Assembly: GCA_022825505.1 (NCBI GenBank)
Contig: JAJDWR010000046.1
Span: forward strand, 24,001-88,000
Length of the DNA stretch: 64,000 bases
Direction of reading: 5' to 3'
Source: Gammaproteobacteria bacterium
GTDB taxonomy: Bacteria > Pseudomonadota > Gammaproteobacteria > Steroidobacterales > Rariloculaceae
This document shows, piece after piece, positions 29,782 through 39,831 of the stretch. Under the pieces are notes generated by a model that made no database searches, was not told where the DNA came from, and worked only from the letters and a program-made list of their open reading frames with translations. Position numbers and translations under genes: made by a program. How positions within the stretch are numbered: position 1 is the stretch's first letter; each line of letters starts with the position of its first letter.

Positions 29782-29997
29782 GTGCGCATACGCCCGGGAC
29801 AGGTGCAGGAAAAACTGAAGCCGCCCAACGCCGAACGGCGCGTTCACGTAACCTGCGAGCAGCTTCCGCTGCACTGCCCGCTGCCCGATGCCTATCTGTG
29901 GAATTCCCACCCCAAGGTCTACCTGCCCATCGAAGCCACGGGCAGGGCCGTCTGCCCCTACTGCGGTACCCTTTACATACTCGTCGACGAATCCTGA
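29782..29997 (+). CDS. Zinc-finger domain protein (NDUFS6-like)
   Basis: 71-residue protein of the small bacterial zinc-finger family related to the NDUFS6 zinc domain. Ligand candidates are Cys and His in VTCEQLPLHCPLP plus VCPYCGTLYILV near the C-terminus; NSHPKVYLPIE is a family mark. GTG 29782 is chosen for its GAGG site 7 bases upstream. It ends 4 bases before hldD, so the two are probably co-transcribed. Role unknown. Confidence 0.82.
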   Translation: MRIRPGQVQEKLKPPNAERRVHVTCEQLPLHCPLPDAYLWNSHPKVYLPIEATGRAVCPYCGTLYILVDES

Positions 29998-30001
29998 CTG
30001 C

Positions 30002-30970
30002 ATGATCATCGTCACCGGAGCCGCCGGGTTCATTGGCAGCAACCTGGTGCGCGGGCTCAACCGGGCCGGTGAACGCGACATCCTCGCCGTGGACGATCTG
30101 AGCGACGGCCGCAAGTTCGAAAATCTCGTGGACTGCGGGATCGCCGACTACTGGGACAAGGACGCGTTACTCGAACGGTTGAACGGTAGCCCGGGATTCG
30201 TGCCCCGGTGCATCTACCATCAGGGCGCCTGCACGGATACCACCGAATGGGACGGCCGCTACATGATGGAGAACAACTTCCGCTACTCCACCGTACTTTT
30301 CGACTATTGCCGCGCGGCCGGCGTGCCCCTCATCTACGCGTCGTCGGCAGCCGTGTACGGTGCGGGCGACTGCTTCGAAGAGGATGCGGGTACGGAACGC
30401 CCACTGAACGTCTACGGCTATTCCAAGCTGCTGTTCGACCGCTACGTGCGTCGCCGGCTGGGCGCCGTGCAGTCCCAGGTCGCAGGACTGCGCTACTTCA
30501 ATGTCTACGGTCCCGGGGAATCCCGCAAGGGCCCCATGGCCAGCGTCGCCTGGCACCTTCACAACCAGGTCCGGCAGGACGGCGAGGCCCGGCTGTTCGA
30601 GGGCAGCGGCGGCTACGCGGCGGGCGAACAGTCGCGGGACTTCGTATACGTGGATGACGTGGTCGACGTCAACCTGTGGTTCGGCCGGCACGCTGAAGTG
30701 TCCGGCATCTTCAACGTCGGTACCGGCCGGGCGGCGACGTTCAACCAGTTGGCCGATGTGGTCATCGGCTGGCACGGTTCCGGCCGCAAGCGCTACATCC
30801 CGTTCCCCGAAGAGTTGCGGCGGGCCTACCAGAGCTTTACCCGGGCCGACATCGCCAAGCTGCGCCGCGCCGGCTACGATCGCCCGTTCGCCGACGTTTC
30901 GGCCGGGGTCAAGGCCTATCTGGATCGTCTCGACGGATACGATTCGAAGCGCAGTGGGCACGGACGATAA
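30002..30970 (+). CDS. hldD: ADP-L-glycero-D-manno-heptose 6-epimerase
   Basis: Final step in making ADP-L-glycero-D-manno-heptose for the LPS inner core. 322-residue extended SDR with NADP-binding GAAGFIGSNLV at the N-terminus, the catalytic YGYSK, HQGACTDTTEWDGRYMMENN and the RYFNVYGPGE motif distinctive of HldD. Overlaps waaF by 17 bases. Starts an LPS block hldD-waaF-kdkA. Confidence 0.95.
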   Translation: MIIVTGAAGFIGSNLVRGLNRAGERDILAVDDLSDGRKFENLVDCGIADYWDKDALLERLNGSPGFVPRCIYHQGACTDTTEWDGRYMMENNFRYSTVLFDYCRAAGVPLIYASSAAVYGAGDCFEEDAGTERPLNVYGYSKLLFDRYVRRRLGAVQSQVAGLRYFNVYGPGESRKGPMASVAWHLHNQVRQDGEARLFEGSGGYAAGEQSRDFVYVDDVVDVNLWFGRHAEVSGIFNVGTGRAATFNQLADVVIGWHGSGRKRYIPFPEELRRAYQSFTRADIAKLRRAGYDRPFADVSAGVKAYLDRLDGYDSKRSGHGR

Positions 30971-32003
30971 GCTGCTCATCGTGGGCCCGGCCTGGATCGG
31001 CGACATGGTCATGGCCCAGTCGCTGTACAAGCTGCTGCAGAGCCGCAACCCCCGGGCGCGGATCGACGTGATCGCCCCTCACTGGTCGAAGCCCATCCTG
31101 GATCGCATGCCGGAAGTCAGGCAGGCCATCGAACTGGACGTCGTCCATGGCAGGGTCGCATTGCGCACGCGCCGGAAGCTCGGCCGCCGCTTGCGCGGCA
31201 GGGGCTACCGGCAGGCCATCGTGCTGCCCCGGTCCCTGAAAGCCGCGCTGGTGCCGTTCTTCGCCTCGGTACCCGTGCGCACCGGGTACCGGGGCGAATG
31301 GAGATTCGCGTTGATCAACGACCAGCGGCGCTTCGATCCCGGCCGGCTGGATCAGACCGTCAAGCGGTTCATCGCGCTGGGTATGGGCAGGGACGAGGAC
31401 GAACTGCCGCCGCCGCCCCAGCCGTCGCTGCGCACGGACGGGGAGAATCTGAGCGCTGCCGTGCAGCGCCTGGGTCTGAGGCTGACAAGCGCAACCGTCG
31501 CGTTCATGCCCGGCGCGGAGTACGGACCCGCGAAACGCTGGCCCGCCGAGCGCTTCGGCGCGTTGGCTGGGCGATTGGCCGGTGCCGGAGCGCAGGTGTG
31601 GATACTGGGTTCGGAACGGGAGCGGAAACTGGGCGAGGCGGTCAGGGCCGCGGTGGGAGGTGACGGCGTGGCCAACCTGTGCGGCAGGACCACCCTTGCC
31701 GACGCGGTCGACCTGCTGGGCGCCGCCCGGGTCGCGGTGACCAACGACTCGGGCCTGATGCACATCGCCGCGGCGGTGGATACGCACGTGATCGGCCTTT
31801 ACGGCTCCACGACCCCCCGGTTTACCCCGCCGTTGACCGACCGTGCGGATATCCTTTACAGGAACCTGGAATGCAGCCCCTGCTTCCGGCGCAGGTGTCC
31901 GCTGGGGCACTTCAACTGCATGATGGAGATGACGGTGGATGATGTCGCAAGGGTGGCCATGACCGCGCTTGACGGCGCCTCGGCGACCGGGGGCGGGCAT
32001 TGA
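30954..32003 (+). CDS. waaF: ADP-heptose:LPS heptosyltransferase II
   Basis: Adds the second L-glycero-D-manno-heptose to the LPS inner core. 349-residue GT9-family enzyme: LLIVGPAWIGDMVMAQSLYK at the N-terminus, FMPGAEYGPAKRWP, the nucleotide-binding NDSGLMHIAAA and GLYGSTTPRFTPP. GTG 30954 lies within the end of hldD. The stop overlaps the kdkA ATG by one base (TGATG). A Cys-rich C-terminal segment (CSPCFRRRCPLGHFNC) is normal for WaaF. Confidence 0.93.
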   Translation: MGTDDKLLIVGPAWIGDMVMAQSLYKLLQSRNPRARIDVIAPHWSKPILDRMPEVRQAIELDVVHGRVALRTRRKLGRRLRGRGYRQAIVLPRSLKAALVPFFASVPVRTGYRGEWRFALINDQRRFDPGRLDQTVKRFIALGMGRDEDELPPPPQPSLRTDGENLSAAVQRLGLRLTSATVAFMPGAEYGPAKRWPAERFGALAGRLAGAGAQVWILGSERERKLGEAVRAAVGGDGVANLCGRTTLADAVDLLGAARVAVTNDSGLMHIAAAVDTHVIGLYGSTTPRFTPPLTDRADILYRNLECSPCFRRRCPLGHFNCMMEMTVDDVARVAMTALDGASATGGGH

Positions 32004-32755
32004 TGAAGCGGCGCCGAAAGCAGCGGCGGTCGACGGGCGGTGCGGATTGGCGGATCGAGCACGAGGGCTCGAGCTTCATTCTTTGCCGCCGCGGGGAACC
32101 GGAACGCATCGTCGCGGAGTGGTTCCGGGATCGCTACTGGCGGGAGCGCGATCTCGTCGTCGGCGCGGAACCGGGCCGGGGCGCCGTGCTGTTCGTCCGC
32201 CGGGGCGAGCGGACCTTGGCGCTGCGGCACTTTCGCCGCGGCGGCGCGGCGGCGCGGCTGACCGCCGACCGGTACCTGTGGACGGGCCTGGAACGCACCC
32301 GCGCCTTCAGGGAGTGGCGCCTGCTGCGCGAACTGCACGACGACGGGCTGCCGGTGCCCAGGCCAGTCGCGGCGCACGTCCGCCGCAGCGGATTGACCTG
32401 GCGCGGCGACATCATCACCGAACGCATCGCCGATACCCGTTCGCTGGCCTCGGCGATGACCGCCGGAGAGGTCGATGCCGGGACCTGGGAGGCGGTCGGC
32501 GCAACATTGCGCGGCTTTCACGACCGGGGTGTGGATCATGCGGACCTGAATGCCCACAACGTGTTGCTGGATGCGGGCATGGGAGTGTTTCTCGTGGACT
32601 TCGACCGCGGCGCACTGCGCACCGGCTCGGGCTGGCAGCGGCGCAATTTCAACCGGCTGCGCCGTTCGCTGCGCAAGATCGCGCGCACCTCCGGCGGGGC
32701 GTTCGGGGAGCCGGACTGGCGCCGGCTGCTGCGAGGTTACCGGTCGGGGGCGTAG
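32003..32755 (+). CDS. kdkA: 3-deoxy-D-manno-octulosonic acid (Kdo) kinase
   Basis: Phosphorylates Kdo-lipid A at the 4-position, a feature of organisms with a single Kdo in the core. 250 residues of the RIO-like/Kdo kinase family. The catalytic HADLNAHNVLLD starts at His179 and is followed by the metal-binding LVDFDRGAL; EWRLLRELHDDGLPVPRPVA is also typical. The C-terminal Arg-rich end RRLRRSLRKIA matches family members. It converges on an lpxL gene with a 19-base overlap of coding ends. Confidence 0.9.
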   Translation: MKRRRKQRRSTGGADWRIEHEGSSFILCRRGEPERIVAEWFRDRYWRERDLVVGAEPGRGAVLFVRRGERTLALRHFRRGGAAARLTADRYLWTGLERTRAFREWRLLRELHDDGLPVPRPVAAHVRRSGLTWRGDIITERIADTRSLASAMTAGEVDAGTWEAVGATLRGFHDRGVDHADLNAHNVLLDAGMGVFLVDFDRGALRTGSGWQRRNFNRLRRSLRKIARTSGGAFGEPDWRRLLRGYRSGA

Positions 32756-33681
32756 AGGTCGGGCCAGGGCTCCGGACGGCCCTTGAAACGCCGGTAGGTC
32801 CACATGTACTGCTCCGGCGCCTGGCGGATGTAATCCTCCAGCCGTTCCACCAGGCGGCGGGTATCGGCCACGGGATCGTCGCCCGGAAAGCCGTCCAGCG
32901 GCGGGCCGATGTTCACGATGTACCCCTCACGACCGGGCAGGCGCCGGAAGAAGTACGTCAGCACGGTGGCGCCGGTCATGCGCGCCAGCTTGCTGACGGC
33001 GGTGGTGGTCATGGCGGGCTCGCCGAAGAACGGCACGAGCGCGCGATTGTTCCCTCTGCCCGCCAGGTCCGCAAGATAGGCGACCGTACCGCCGTCGCGC
33101 AGCGTTCTGACCATGGCGCGAATGTTGTCCTTGGGTATCTGTTCGGCGACGATGCGTTGGCGGCCGCGGGAGATCATGGCGTCGATCATGGCGTTGGGCT
33201 GGGGGCGGTAGACGGCCTTGATCCCGGGAAACAGCTCCTTGAGAATGGACGAGCCGGTCTCGAGGCTGGTGAAGTGGGCCGTCAGGACGATGATGCCCTT
33301 GTCCTGCGCCAGCGCTTTCTCCAGATGTTCCCGGCCCTCCACACGGATCAGCCGGTTGAGCCGCTCGCTTGAGGCGTACCAGCCGAGTCCCATCTCCGAG
33401 AAGGCCGCACCCACGGCGGCAAAGTGATCGCGACTGAGACGCAGCCGCTGCGCGGGCGCGAGATCGGGGAAACAGGCTTCCAGGTTGCGCATCACCACGC
33501 GGCGGGAGCTGCGGGTGAGCCAGCGGCCGGTCAGCCCGATGCACTTGCCGGCCACGATCTGCCAGGGATAGGGCAGCACGGCCGCGAGCTTCATCCACCC
33601 CAGCAGCAGCCAGGCCGGCCAGAACCGCGGCGCCAGGAAGCGGCGCCAGGGAATCGAACCGGATTGGGAAGCAGGTTGCAT
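32737..33681 (-). CDS. LpxL/HtrB-type lipid A acyltransferase (copy 1)
   Basis: Transfers a late acyl chain to Kdo2-lipid IVA at the inner membrane. 314 residues with an N-terminal membrane segment and the HX4E catalytic motif in LTAHFTSLETGSS. PVPFFG-like LVPFFGEPAMTTTAV and the C-terminal EQYMWTYRRFKGRP are family marks. Followed downstream by nothing; upstream by a second paralogue with a 71-base gap, so one transcript probably makes both. Which acyl position each serves cannot be told. Confidence 0.9.
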   Translation of the reverse strand: MQPASQSGSIPWRRFLAPRFWPAWLLLGWMKLAAVLPYPWQIVAGKCIGLTGRWLTRSSRRVVMRNLEACFPDLAPAQRLRLSRDHFAAVGAAFSEMGLGWYASSERLNRLIRVEGREHLEKALAQDKGIIVLTAHFTSLETGSSILKELFPGIKAVYRPQPNAMIDAMISRGRQRIVAEQIPKDNIRAMVRTLRDGGTVAYLADLAGRGNNRALVPFFGEPAMTTTAVSKLARMTGATVLTYFFRRLPGREGYIVNIGPPLDGFPGDDPVADTRRLVERLEDYIRQAPEQYMWTYRRFKGRPEPWPDLYAPDR

Positions 33682-33752
33682 GACGGTTGCGATTGTAGAT
33701 CAGCTTCCCCGGCAAACCAGCACGCCCGGCGGTGCCGGCCCCGGTACCGGCA

Positions 33753-34679
33753 TCAGGCGTAGATGTCCGGATACCCGTCCGGCAGGTCCTTGAACCGCCT
33801 GTGCATCCAGGCGTACTGCTCCGGGCAGGTGCGAATGTTGTCTTCAAGTGCCTGCATCAGGCGGGTCGTGTCCGCCACCGGGTCGTCGCTGGGCAGGTCC
33901 GGCAGCGGCGGATCGACGGTCGCCACATAGCCGCTGCCGTCCTCAAGGCGCCTGAAGTACACGGGCAGCAGCGTGGCGCCGCTGATCCTGAGGATGCGGC
34001 TGACGGCCGTATTGGTCATGGCGGGCAGGCCGAAGAACGGCACCGGTGCGCTGTACTTGTCCCGGGAGCTCTGATCCGCGAGGTAGAAAACCGCCGAATT
34101 CTCCGCCAGCCTGCGCAGCAGCGTCTTCACGCTGTACTTGGAGATCAGCTCGTCGATATGCCGGCCGCGGCCCCTCAGGATGATCCGGTCCAGCAGTTCG
34201 TTGCGCATCGGGCGGTACATGGCCGTGGCCTTCGGACACAGCGGGCGCATGACCGCGTGTATGAGTTCCATCGGCGTGAAATGCCCGCAGAAGAGCAGCA
34301 CACCCTTGCCCTTTTCCAGGGCGTCTTCCAGATGTTCGCGGCCGTCGATGCGCACCGTCTCCCGCAGGCGCTCGGGGACGCCGAACCACGACGTCGCCAG
34401 TTCCGTCAGGCCGATCCCGACGGATTCGTAGTGGCGCCGGCACAGGTTTTCCCGTTGGCGCGCGGTGAGTTCGGGAAAACAGACCTCGAAATTCGCCCGA
34501 ACCGTGCGGCACTTGCCTCGAAACAGCGGACAGAGCACGCGGCCCAGGCGCTTGCCCAGGGCAATCCGGTACCGTAGTGGAAGCAGTGCAACCGCCCGGA
34601 GCCAGGCGTAGAATAGCCAGACGTGCCAGTACCACGGCATCCAGAATCTGAGCGGAGACGTCAAGGCTTTTGCAGGCAT
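33753..34679 (-). CDS. LpxL/LpxM-type lipid A acyltransferase (copy 2)
   Basis: 308-residue paralogue of the neighbouring acyltransferase. The HX4E motif is in FCGHFTPMELIH. The region MYRPMRNELLDRIILRGRGRH and the end EQYAWMHRRFKDLPDGYPDIY are conserved. ATG 34679 is preferred over upstream in-frame codons because the membrane segment starts soon after. The pair suggests a hexa-acylated lipid A made by one LpxL and one LpxM-like enzyme, an inference. Confidence 0.9.
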   Translation of the reverse strand: MPAKALTSPLRFWMPWYWHVWLFYAWLRAVALLPLRYRIALGKRLGRVLCPLFRGKCRTVRANFEVCFPELTARQRENLCRRHYESVGIGLTELATSWFGVPERLRETVRIDGREHLEDALEKGKGVLLFCGHFTPMELIHAVMRPLCPKATAMYRPMRNELLDRIILRGRGRHIDELISKYSVKTLLRRLAENSAVFYLADQSSRDKYSAPVPFFGLPAMTNTAVSRILRISGATLLPVYFRRLEDGSGYVATVDPPLPDLPSDDPVADTTRLMQALEDNIRTCPEQYAWMHRRFKDLPDGYPDIYA

Positions 34680-34819
34680 GTCCGAGGATTTGCACCGGGA
34701 CCGCACGAAGCGATCGTACGGAGTGGGTCGATACTTGAAATTGCGCCGATTATCCTTATTTTCTTAGTCAATCACACGGTCTTTGCCGGGCGCGGTCCCA
34801 GCCCGGATTCGGAGTCAAC

Positions 34820-35701
34820 ATGAAACGCATCGCTCTGTTCATCGCCACCAACGTGGCGGTCCTCGTGGTCCTGACGATCGCCATGCAGCTTCTGGGCATC
34901 GAATCGCTGCTCAACGAACAGGGCACGCAACTGGATCTTCAGGCGCTGTTGATCTTCTCCGCCGTGATCGGTTTTGCCGGGTCCTTCATCTCGCTGGCGA
35001 TCTCCAAGTGGTCGGCGAAGCGGCTCACCGGCGCGCGGGTCATCACCAATCCCGGCAACGAGACCGAGCGCTGGCTCGTGAACACCGTAACGAGGCAGGC
35101 GCAGACGGCCGGCATCGGCACGCCCGAAGTGGCGATCTACGATTCGCCCGACATCAACGCCTTTGCCACCGGAGCGAACCGCAACAATTCGCTGGTGGCC
35201 GTGAGCACGGGGTTGCTCGGACGCCTGTCCCGCGGCGAACTCGAAGCGGTACTCGGCCATGAAGTCAGCCACGTGGCCAACGGCGACATGGTCACGCTGA
35301 CCCTGATCCAGGGCGTGGTCAACACGTTCGTGATCTTCTTCTCGCGGATCATCGGCTTCCTTGTGGACCGGCTCATCTTCCGGACCGAGCGCGGCTACGG
35401 GCCGGGATTCTTCATCGCCAGCATCGTCGCGCAGATCGTGCTGGGCATCCTGGCCAGCACCATCGTGATGTGGTTCTCGCGCCGGCGGGAGTTCCGCGCC
35501 GACCAGGGCGGGGCGCAGCTTGCCGGCCGGCAGAACATGATCAACGCGCTGGAGCGGCTGCGCCGGGCGCACGAGCCCTCGGCGCTGCCGGAGTCCATGC
35601 GGGCCATGGGAATTTCCTCCTCCCGCGCCGTCGGCCTGAAGCGCCTGTTCATGTCGCACCCGCCGCTGGAGGAGCGAATCGCCGCCCTGAAGCGCTTCTA
35701 G
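34820..35701 (+). CDS. htpX: Membrane zinc protease HtpX
   Basis: Inner-membrane M48 metalloprotease of envelope quality control. 293 residues, the E. coli length. Two N-terminal helices, HEVSH at residues 147-151, two further helices, and the third zinc ligand region [23 protein letters not shown] at 34734-34739 might be part of a heat-shock or ordinary promoter, but no convincing -10 partner is seen. The next gene starts 10 bases after. Confidence 0.95.
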   Translation: MKRIALFIATNVAVLVVLTIAMQLLGIESLLNEQGTQLDLQALLIFSAVIGFAGSFISLAISKWSAKRLTGARVITNPGNETERWLVNTVTRQAQTAGIGTPEVAIYDSPDINAFATGANRNNSLVAVSTGLLGRLSRGELEAVLGHEVSHVANGDMVTLTLIQGVVNTFVIFFSRIIGFLVDRLIFRTERGYGPGFFIASIVAQIVLGILASTIVMWFSRRREFRADQGGAQLAGRQNMINALERLRRAHEPSALPESMRAMGISSSRAVGLKRLFMSHPPLEERIAALKRF

Positions 35702-35711
35702 GAGCGTGCCC

Positions 35712-36227
35712 ATGCCACGGCTGATCGGTCCTCTGTTGCTGCTCATATTGCCTTTTCCGGGTCCCGGCAGCAGTCTCGCCAACGAACTTTCGCCGCAGCA
35801 TCCCCCGGCCGACCGCATCGTGGTACTCAAGTCGGAACGCACGCTTCACCTGTACAGGGATGGCGAGGTCCTGCGGAGTTTCGACATCGCGCTGGGCCTC
35901 GCACCCGAAGGCCCGAAACGGGAGTCAGGTGATTTTCGTACCCCGGAAGGGCAGTACTTCATCGAATGGAAGAACGCCGAGAGCGAATACTTCATGGCGC
36001 TGAAAGTGTCCTACCCCAACGAGCGGGACCGGGCCCTGGCCGCGGCGGAAGGCGTGGACCCCGGCGGGATGATCATGATCCACGGCGACCCCAACAACGG
36101 CCGCTACTCGGCCATGCGCGGCCAGGGGATGGACTGGACCGACGGCTGCATCGCGGTTTCCAACGCCGACATGGTGGACATCTGGCTGATGACCAGCGAA
36201 GGAATGCCCATCGAAATTCGGCCTTGA
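35712..36227 (+). CDS. L,D-transpeptidase (YkuD) family protein
   Basis: 171-residue exported enzyme expected to form 3-3 peptidoglycan links or attach proteins to the wall. A signal peptide (LIGPLLLLILPFPGPGSSLA) is followed by a YkuD domain: VVLKSERTLHLYRDGEVL, FRTPEGQY, MIMIHGDPNN, and the catalytic cysteine in WTDGCIAVSN. ATG 35712 has GGAG 7 bases upstream; a GTG at 35706 is too close to it. Directly downstream of htpX. Confidence 0.9.
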   Translation: MPRLIGPLLLLILPFPGPGSSLANELSPQHPPADRIVVLKSERTLHLYRDGEVLRSFDIALGLAPEGPKRESGDFRTPEGQYFIEWKNAESEYFMALKVSYPNERDRALAAAEGVDPGGMIMIHGDPNNGRYSAMRGQGMDWTDGCIAVSNADMVDIWLMTSEGMPIEIRP

Positions 36228-36294
36228 TATTGACGCATACGGCCCCCATCTAGCCCCCATCCCCCATCGGGCGGGGCGGCCCGGGAGGTCATCG

Positions 36295-38184
36295 ATGAGC
36301 GAAGCAAGGGAACCGACTACCTTCGATTTCAAGGCCGAGGTAAAGCAGTTGCTGCACCTCATGGTGCACTCCCTGTACAGCAACAAGGAGATCTTTCTCC
36401 GCGAGCTGATTTCCAACGCCTCGGACGCCAACGACCGGCTGCGTTTCGAGTCCCTCAGCCAACCGGATCTGCTGGCCGACGATCCGGAACTGGGCATCAG
36501 GGTTGCCCTTGACCCGGAGGCCGGCAAACTGACCGTGAGCGACAACGGCATCGGCATGAGCCGTGATGAAATCGTCGAGCAACTGGGCACCATCGCCCAC
36601 TCCGGGACCGCCCGTTTCCTCGAATCCCTCGATGGCAAGGCCCAGAAGGACTCGGCCCTCATCGGCCAGTTCGGGGTCGGTTTCTATTCGTCTTTCATCG
36701 TCGCCGAACAGGTGGAAGTGCTCAGCCGCCGCGCCAGCGCCGACGCCGGTGAGTCGGTGCGTTGGACCTCCACCGGCGACGGCAGCTATACGCTGGAACC
36801 GGCGGAGAAGGAAGCACGCGGAACCACCATCACGCTGACCCTGAAGCCGGACGAGAAGGAGTTCCTGGAGTCCTACAGGGTGAACGCCCTGATCCGGAAG
36901 TACTCCGACCACATCGCCTTTCCGGTGACGCTGGGCGTTGCAGGCGAGGAGGACGACGAGTCCGGGGAACCGGTGAACAAGGCCAAGGCGCTGTGGGCGC
37001 GGCCGCGCACCGAAGTCGAGGACGAGGAATACGTCGAGTTCTACAAGCACATTGCCCACGACTTCAAGGATCCGCTGATCTGGAGCCACAACCGGGTGGA
37101 GGGCAAGCGCGAGTACACCAGCCTGCTGTACGTGCCCTCGGCCGCGCCCTGGGACCTGTGGAACCGGGAGTCGCCCCGCGGCGTCAAGCTCTACGTCCAG
37201 CGGGTGTTCATCACCGACCAGGCGACGCAATTCCTGCCCCTGTACCTGCGGTTCATCCGCGGCGTGGTGGACTCCGGCGACCTGTCGCTCAACGTATCCC
37301 GCGAACTGCTGCAACAGGACCCGGTGGTGGGGGTGATGAAGAGCGCCCTGACCAAGCGCGTACTGGCCATGCTGGAGCGCCTGGCGAGGGAAGAGCCCGG
37401 AAAATACGCCACGTACTGGAAGGAATTCGGTGTGGCGTTCAAGGAAGGGCTCGCCGAAGACGCAGGGAACCAGGAGAAGATCGCCGCACTGCTCAGGTTC
37501 AACAGCACCGCCTCCGACGATCTCGAGCAGGAACGGTCGCTGGACGGCTATCTCGAAGCCGCCGGCGAAGACCAGGACGCCATCTACTTCCTCATCGCGG
37601 ATACGCCCGAGGCCGCCCGCAACAGCCCGCACCTGGAAGCGCTGCGCGAGCAGGGCCTGGAAGTGCTGCTGCTTTCGGACCGCATCGACGAGTGGGTCAT
37701 GCAGTACCTCACCGAGTACAGGGGCAAGTCCTTCCGGGACGTGGCCCGGGGCGAACTCGATCTCGGCCGGGACGAGTCGGAGAAGAAGGTCGAGGCCGAA
37801 CTCACGAAGGAGCAGAAGGCGTTGCTCAAGCGGATCAAGCGGGTGCTGCGGGACAAGGTGGACGAGGTCCGCATGAGCGACCGGCTGAAGGAGTCCGCCG
37901 CCTGTCTCGTGATCGGCGAGCAGGACATGGGATTCCAGATGCGCGAGTTGCTCAGGGCCACCGGTCAGGAGCCCCCGGAGACGGTGCCGTCGCTGGAGGT
38001 CAACCTGGATCACCCGATCGTCGGCATGATGACCGAGACGGGCGAGGAGGATCGTTTCGAGGACCTGTCCTGGCTGCTGCTGGAACAGGCGACACTGGTG
38101 GAAGGCCGGCTCCTGGATCAACCGGCGGCCTTCGTTCGCCGCGTCAATTCGCTGTTGCTCGGCGCCGGGCCGGTTTCGGAATAG
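36295..38184 (+). CDS. htpG: Molecular chaperone HtpG (Hsp90)
   Basis: 629-residue dimeric ATP-dependent chaperone. N-terminal GHKL ATPase: LRELISNASDANDRLRFESL, DNGIGMSRDEI, GTIAHSGT and GQFGVGFYSSFIV. The middle domain has the catalytic-arginine segment NVSRELLQQDP, and a C-terminal dimerisation part is present. GGGAGG precedes the ATG. Single gene; no heat-shock promoter is recognisable in the 67-base gap upstream. Confidence 0.97.
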   Translation: MSEAREPTTFDFKAEVKQLLHLMVHSLYSNKEIFLRELISNASDANDRLRFESLSQPDLLADDPELGIRVALDPEAGKLTVSDNGIGMSRDEIVEQLGTIAHSGTARFLESLDGKAQKDSALIGQFGVGFYSSFIVAEQVEVLSRRASADAGESVRWTSTGDGSYTLEPAEKEARGTTITLTLKPDEKEFLESYRVNALIRKYSDHIAFPVTLGVAGEEDDESGEPVNKAKALWARPRTEVEDEEYVEFYKHIAHDFKDPLIWSHNRVEGKREYTSLLYVPSAAPWDLWNRESPRGVKLYVQRVFITDQATQFLPLYLRFIRGVVDSGDLSLNVSRELLQQDPVVGVMKSALTKRVLAMLERLAREEPGKYATYWKEFGVAFKEGLAEDAGNQEKIAALLRFNSTASDDLEQERSLDGYLEAAGEDQDAIYFLIADTPEAARNSPHLEALREQGLEVLLLSDRIDEWVMQYLTEYRGKSFRDVARGELDLGRDESEKKVEAELTKEQKALLKRIKRVLRDKVDEVRMSDRLKESAACLVIGEQDMGFQMRELLRATGQEPPETVPSLEVNLDHPIVGMMTETGEEDRFEDLSWLLLEQATLVEGRLLDQPAAFVRRVNSLLLGAGPVSE

Positions 38185-38244
38185 CCGCCCTGTGCCCGGC
38201 GGACCGCCCGCCGTCCCCTTCCCGATTTCGATCCCGGGCCGGCG

Positions 38245-39831
38245 TCACATCGCCTGCTGCGACACCAGGTGCCGCGGCACCAGCCGGCGCTCCAGGAGTT
38301 CGAACAACAGTTCCGCGCCAAGCGCCAGGAGTGCGGCGGGTATCGCGCCCTGCAGGATGAGCGACGTGTCGTTCAGGGCCAGCCCGGTGACGATGGGCTC
38401 CCCCAGGCCGCCGGCGCCGATGAAGGCTGCCAGCGTGGCCGTGCCGATGCTGACCACCGCGGCGATGCGCACGCCGGCCAGCATGTGGGGCAGGGCGAGC
38501 GGCACGTAGACATGGCGTAACTGCTCCCGTTCGCTGAGCCCCAGCGCCTGGGTGACCCGCCGCAGCAACGGGTCGATGGTGATGAGCGCGGTGATCGTGT
38601 TGCGCGCGATGGGCAGCAGCGAATAGAGGAACAGGGCGATGATGGCGGGTACCTGTCCGACACCGGCCAGCGGGATCATCAGGGCCAGCAGGGCGATGGA
38701 CGGGATCGTCTGCAGCAGTCCGGCCACGTAGAGGACGCCCGCCGAGAGCGCGGGCGAGCGGTACACCAGGAGCGCCAGGCCCACCCCCACCACGCACGCC
38801 GCCAGCACGGCGATGGCGGTCAGTTTCAGGTGGGTCAGCGTATTCCGTCCCAGCGTCTCCCATAGCGTCGGCGCCCGGGTTTCGCCCGGTGTCACGAGAC
38901 CCTGGGCGAGAAGGAAGGATTGTGCAACCTGGGCGAAGGTGCGTTCCTCCACCACCACTTCCGCGTTGAGGGCGCGCATGGTCTCGTCGTCGAGGAGGTC
39001 GGTCAGTGCCGAGAGTGCGGCCTTGACGTCAGGTGCAAGATCGGCCCGCACCAGAGGCGCTGCCAGGTAGGCCGGGAAGAAACCGAGATCGTCCTCCAGC
39101 ACACTGAGATCGTATCGGAGCAGGTCTCCATCCGTGGAGTAGGCGTCGGTGACATCGAGGTCGCCTTCCAGCAGCGCCAGGTAGGCAAGGCCGTGTTCGA
39201 TGCCGCTGGAGGTTTGCGGCAACCCATACCGCTGTTGCAGACCGGGCCAGCCGTCGGCGCGGTCGCGGAACTCGTGGCTGAAACCGAATCGCAATTGCGG
39301 AAGGGCCGCCAAATCGGAAATCCGCTCCAGGCCGAAGCGCGACGCCGTCTCCCCGGTCACCGCGATGGCATAGGTGTTGTTGAAGCCGAGTCCGGCGAGT
39401 AATTCCACCCCGAAGGGCGCAAGCCGAGCGTTCAGTTCCTCTTCGCCCAGCTCCCCTTCCGCTTCGAGAATGGCCTGCGCCAGGGTGCCCGTGTACTCGG
39501 GGTAGGCGTCGATTTCGCCCGACTCGAGCGCCTGGAAGGCCACCAGCGTGCCCCCCAGCCCGGTTCGGCGCCGGACTTCGAAACCGCGCTCCTCCAGCAC
39601 CTGCGCCATCATCTCCGCCAGCAGGTAGCCCTCGGTGAAGGTCTTGCTTCCGATGACGATGGGCCGCGTCTGGGCGAAGGCAATCAGCGAGGCGCACAGT
39701 CCTGCCAGGAGCAGGATGACCCGCGGCGCCGCGCGGGGCTTGCTCCGCGAGCTGCCGGCGGCCCGCCGCCCTCCCCGGTCGGTTCGTGGCGCCGCCGGGG
39801 TATTCTTCAAGCTCCTGCGGTCTGTACTCAC
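38245..39831 (-). CDS. Osmoprotectant ABC transporter, substrate-binding/permease fusion
   Basis: 528-residue fusion. After an N-terminal signal/anchor ([16 protein letters not shown]), residues ~58-320 form an OpuAC/ProX-type receptor ([33 protein letters not shown]). Residues ~330-520 are a BPD-type permease with the EAA-like [20 protein letters not shown] and [13 protein letters not shown]. Likely imports glycine betaine, choline or a similar solute. The receptor precedes the permease in the chain, the reverse of some fusions. GTG start overlaps the ATPase stop by 4 bases. Confidence 0.87.
   Translation of the reverse strand: MSTDRRSLKNTPAAPRTDRGGRRAAGSSRSKPRAAPRVILLLAGLCASLIAFAQTRPIVIGSKTFTEGYLLAEMMAQVLEERGFEVRRRTGLGGTLVAFQALESGEIDAYPEYTGTLAQAILEAEGELGEEELNARLAPFGVELLAGLGFNNTYAIAVTGETASRFGLERISDLAALPQLRFGFSHEFRDRADGWPGLQQRYGLPQTSSGIEHGLAYLALLEGDLDVTDAYSTDGDLLRYDLSVLEDDLGFFPAYLAAPLVRADLAPDVKAALSALTDLLDDETMRALNAEVVVEERTFAQVAQSFLLAQGLVTPGETRAPTLWETLGRNTLTHLKLTAIAVLAACVVGVGLALLVYRSPALSAGVLYVAGLLQTIPSIALLALMIPLAGVGQVPAIIALFLYSLLPIARNTITALITIDPLLRRVTQALGLSEREQLRHVYVPLALPHMLAGVRIAAVVSIGTATLAAFIGAGGLGEPIVTGLALNDTSLILQGAIPAALLALGAELLFELLERRLVPRHLVSQQAM

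Noticed and set aside
27622..30114. Long minus-strand open frame opposite iorB
   Set aside because: No domain and antisense-like composition; iorB has clear motifs and Tat signal.
34734..34762. Possible heat-shock promoter upstream of htpX
   Set aside because: CTTGAA is present but no CCCCAT-like partner at proper spacing; too weak to list.
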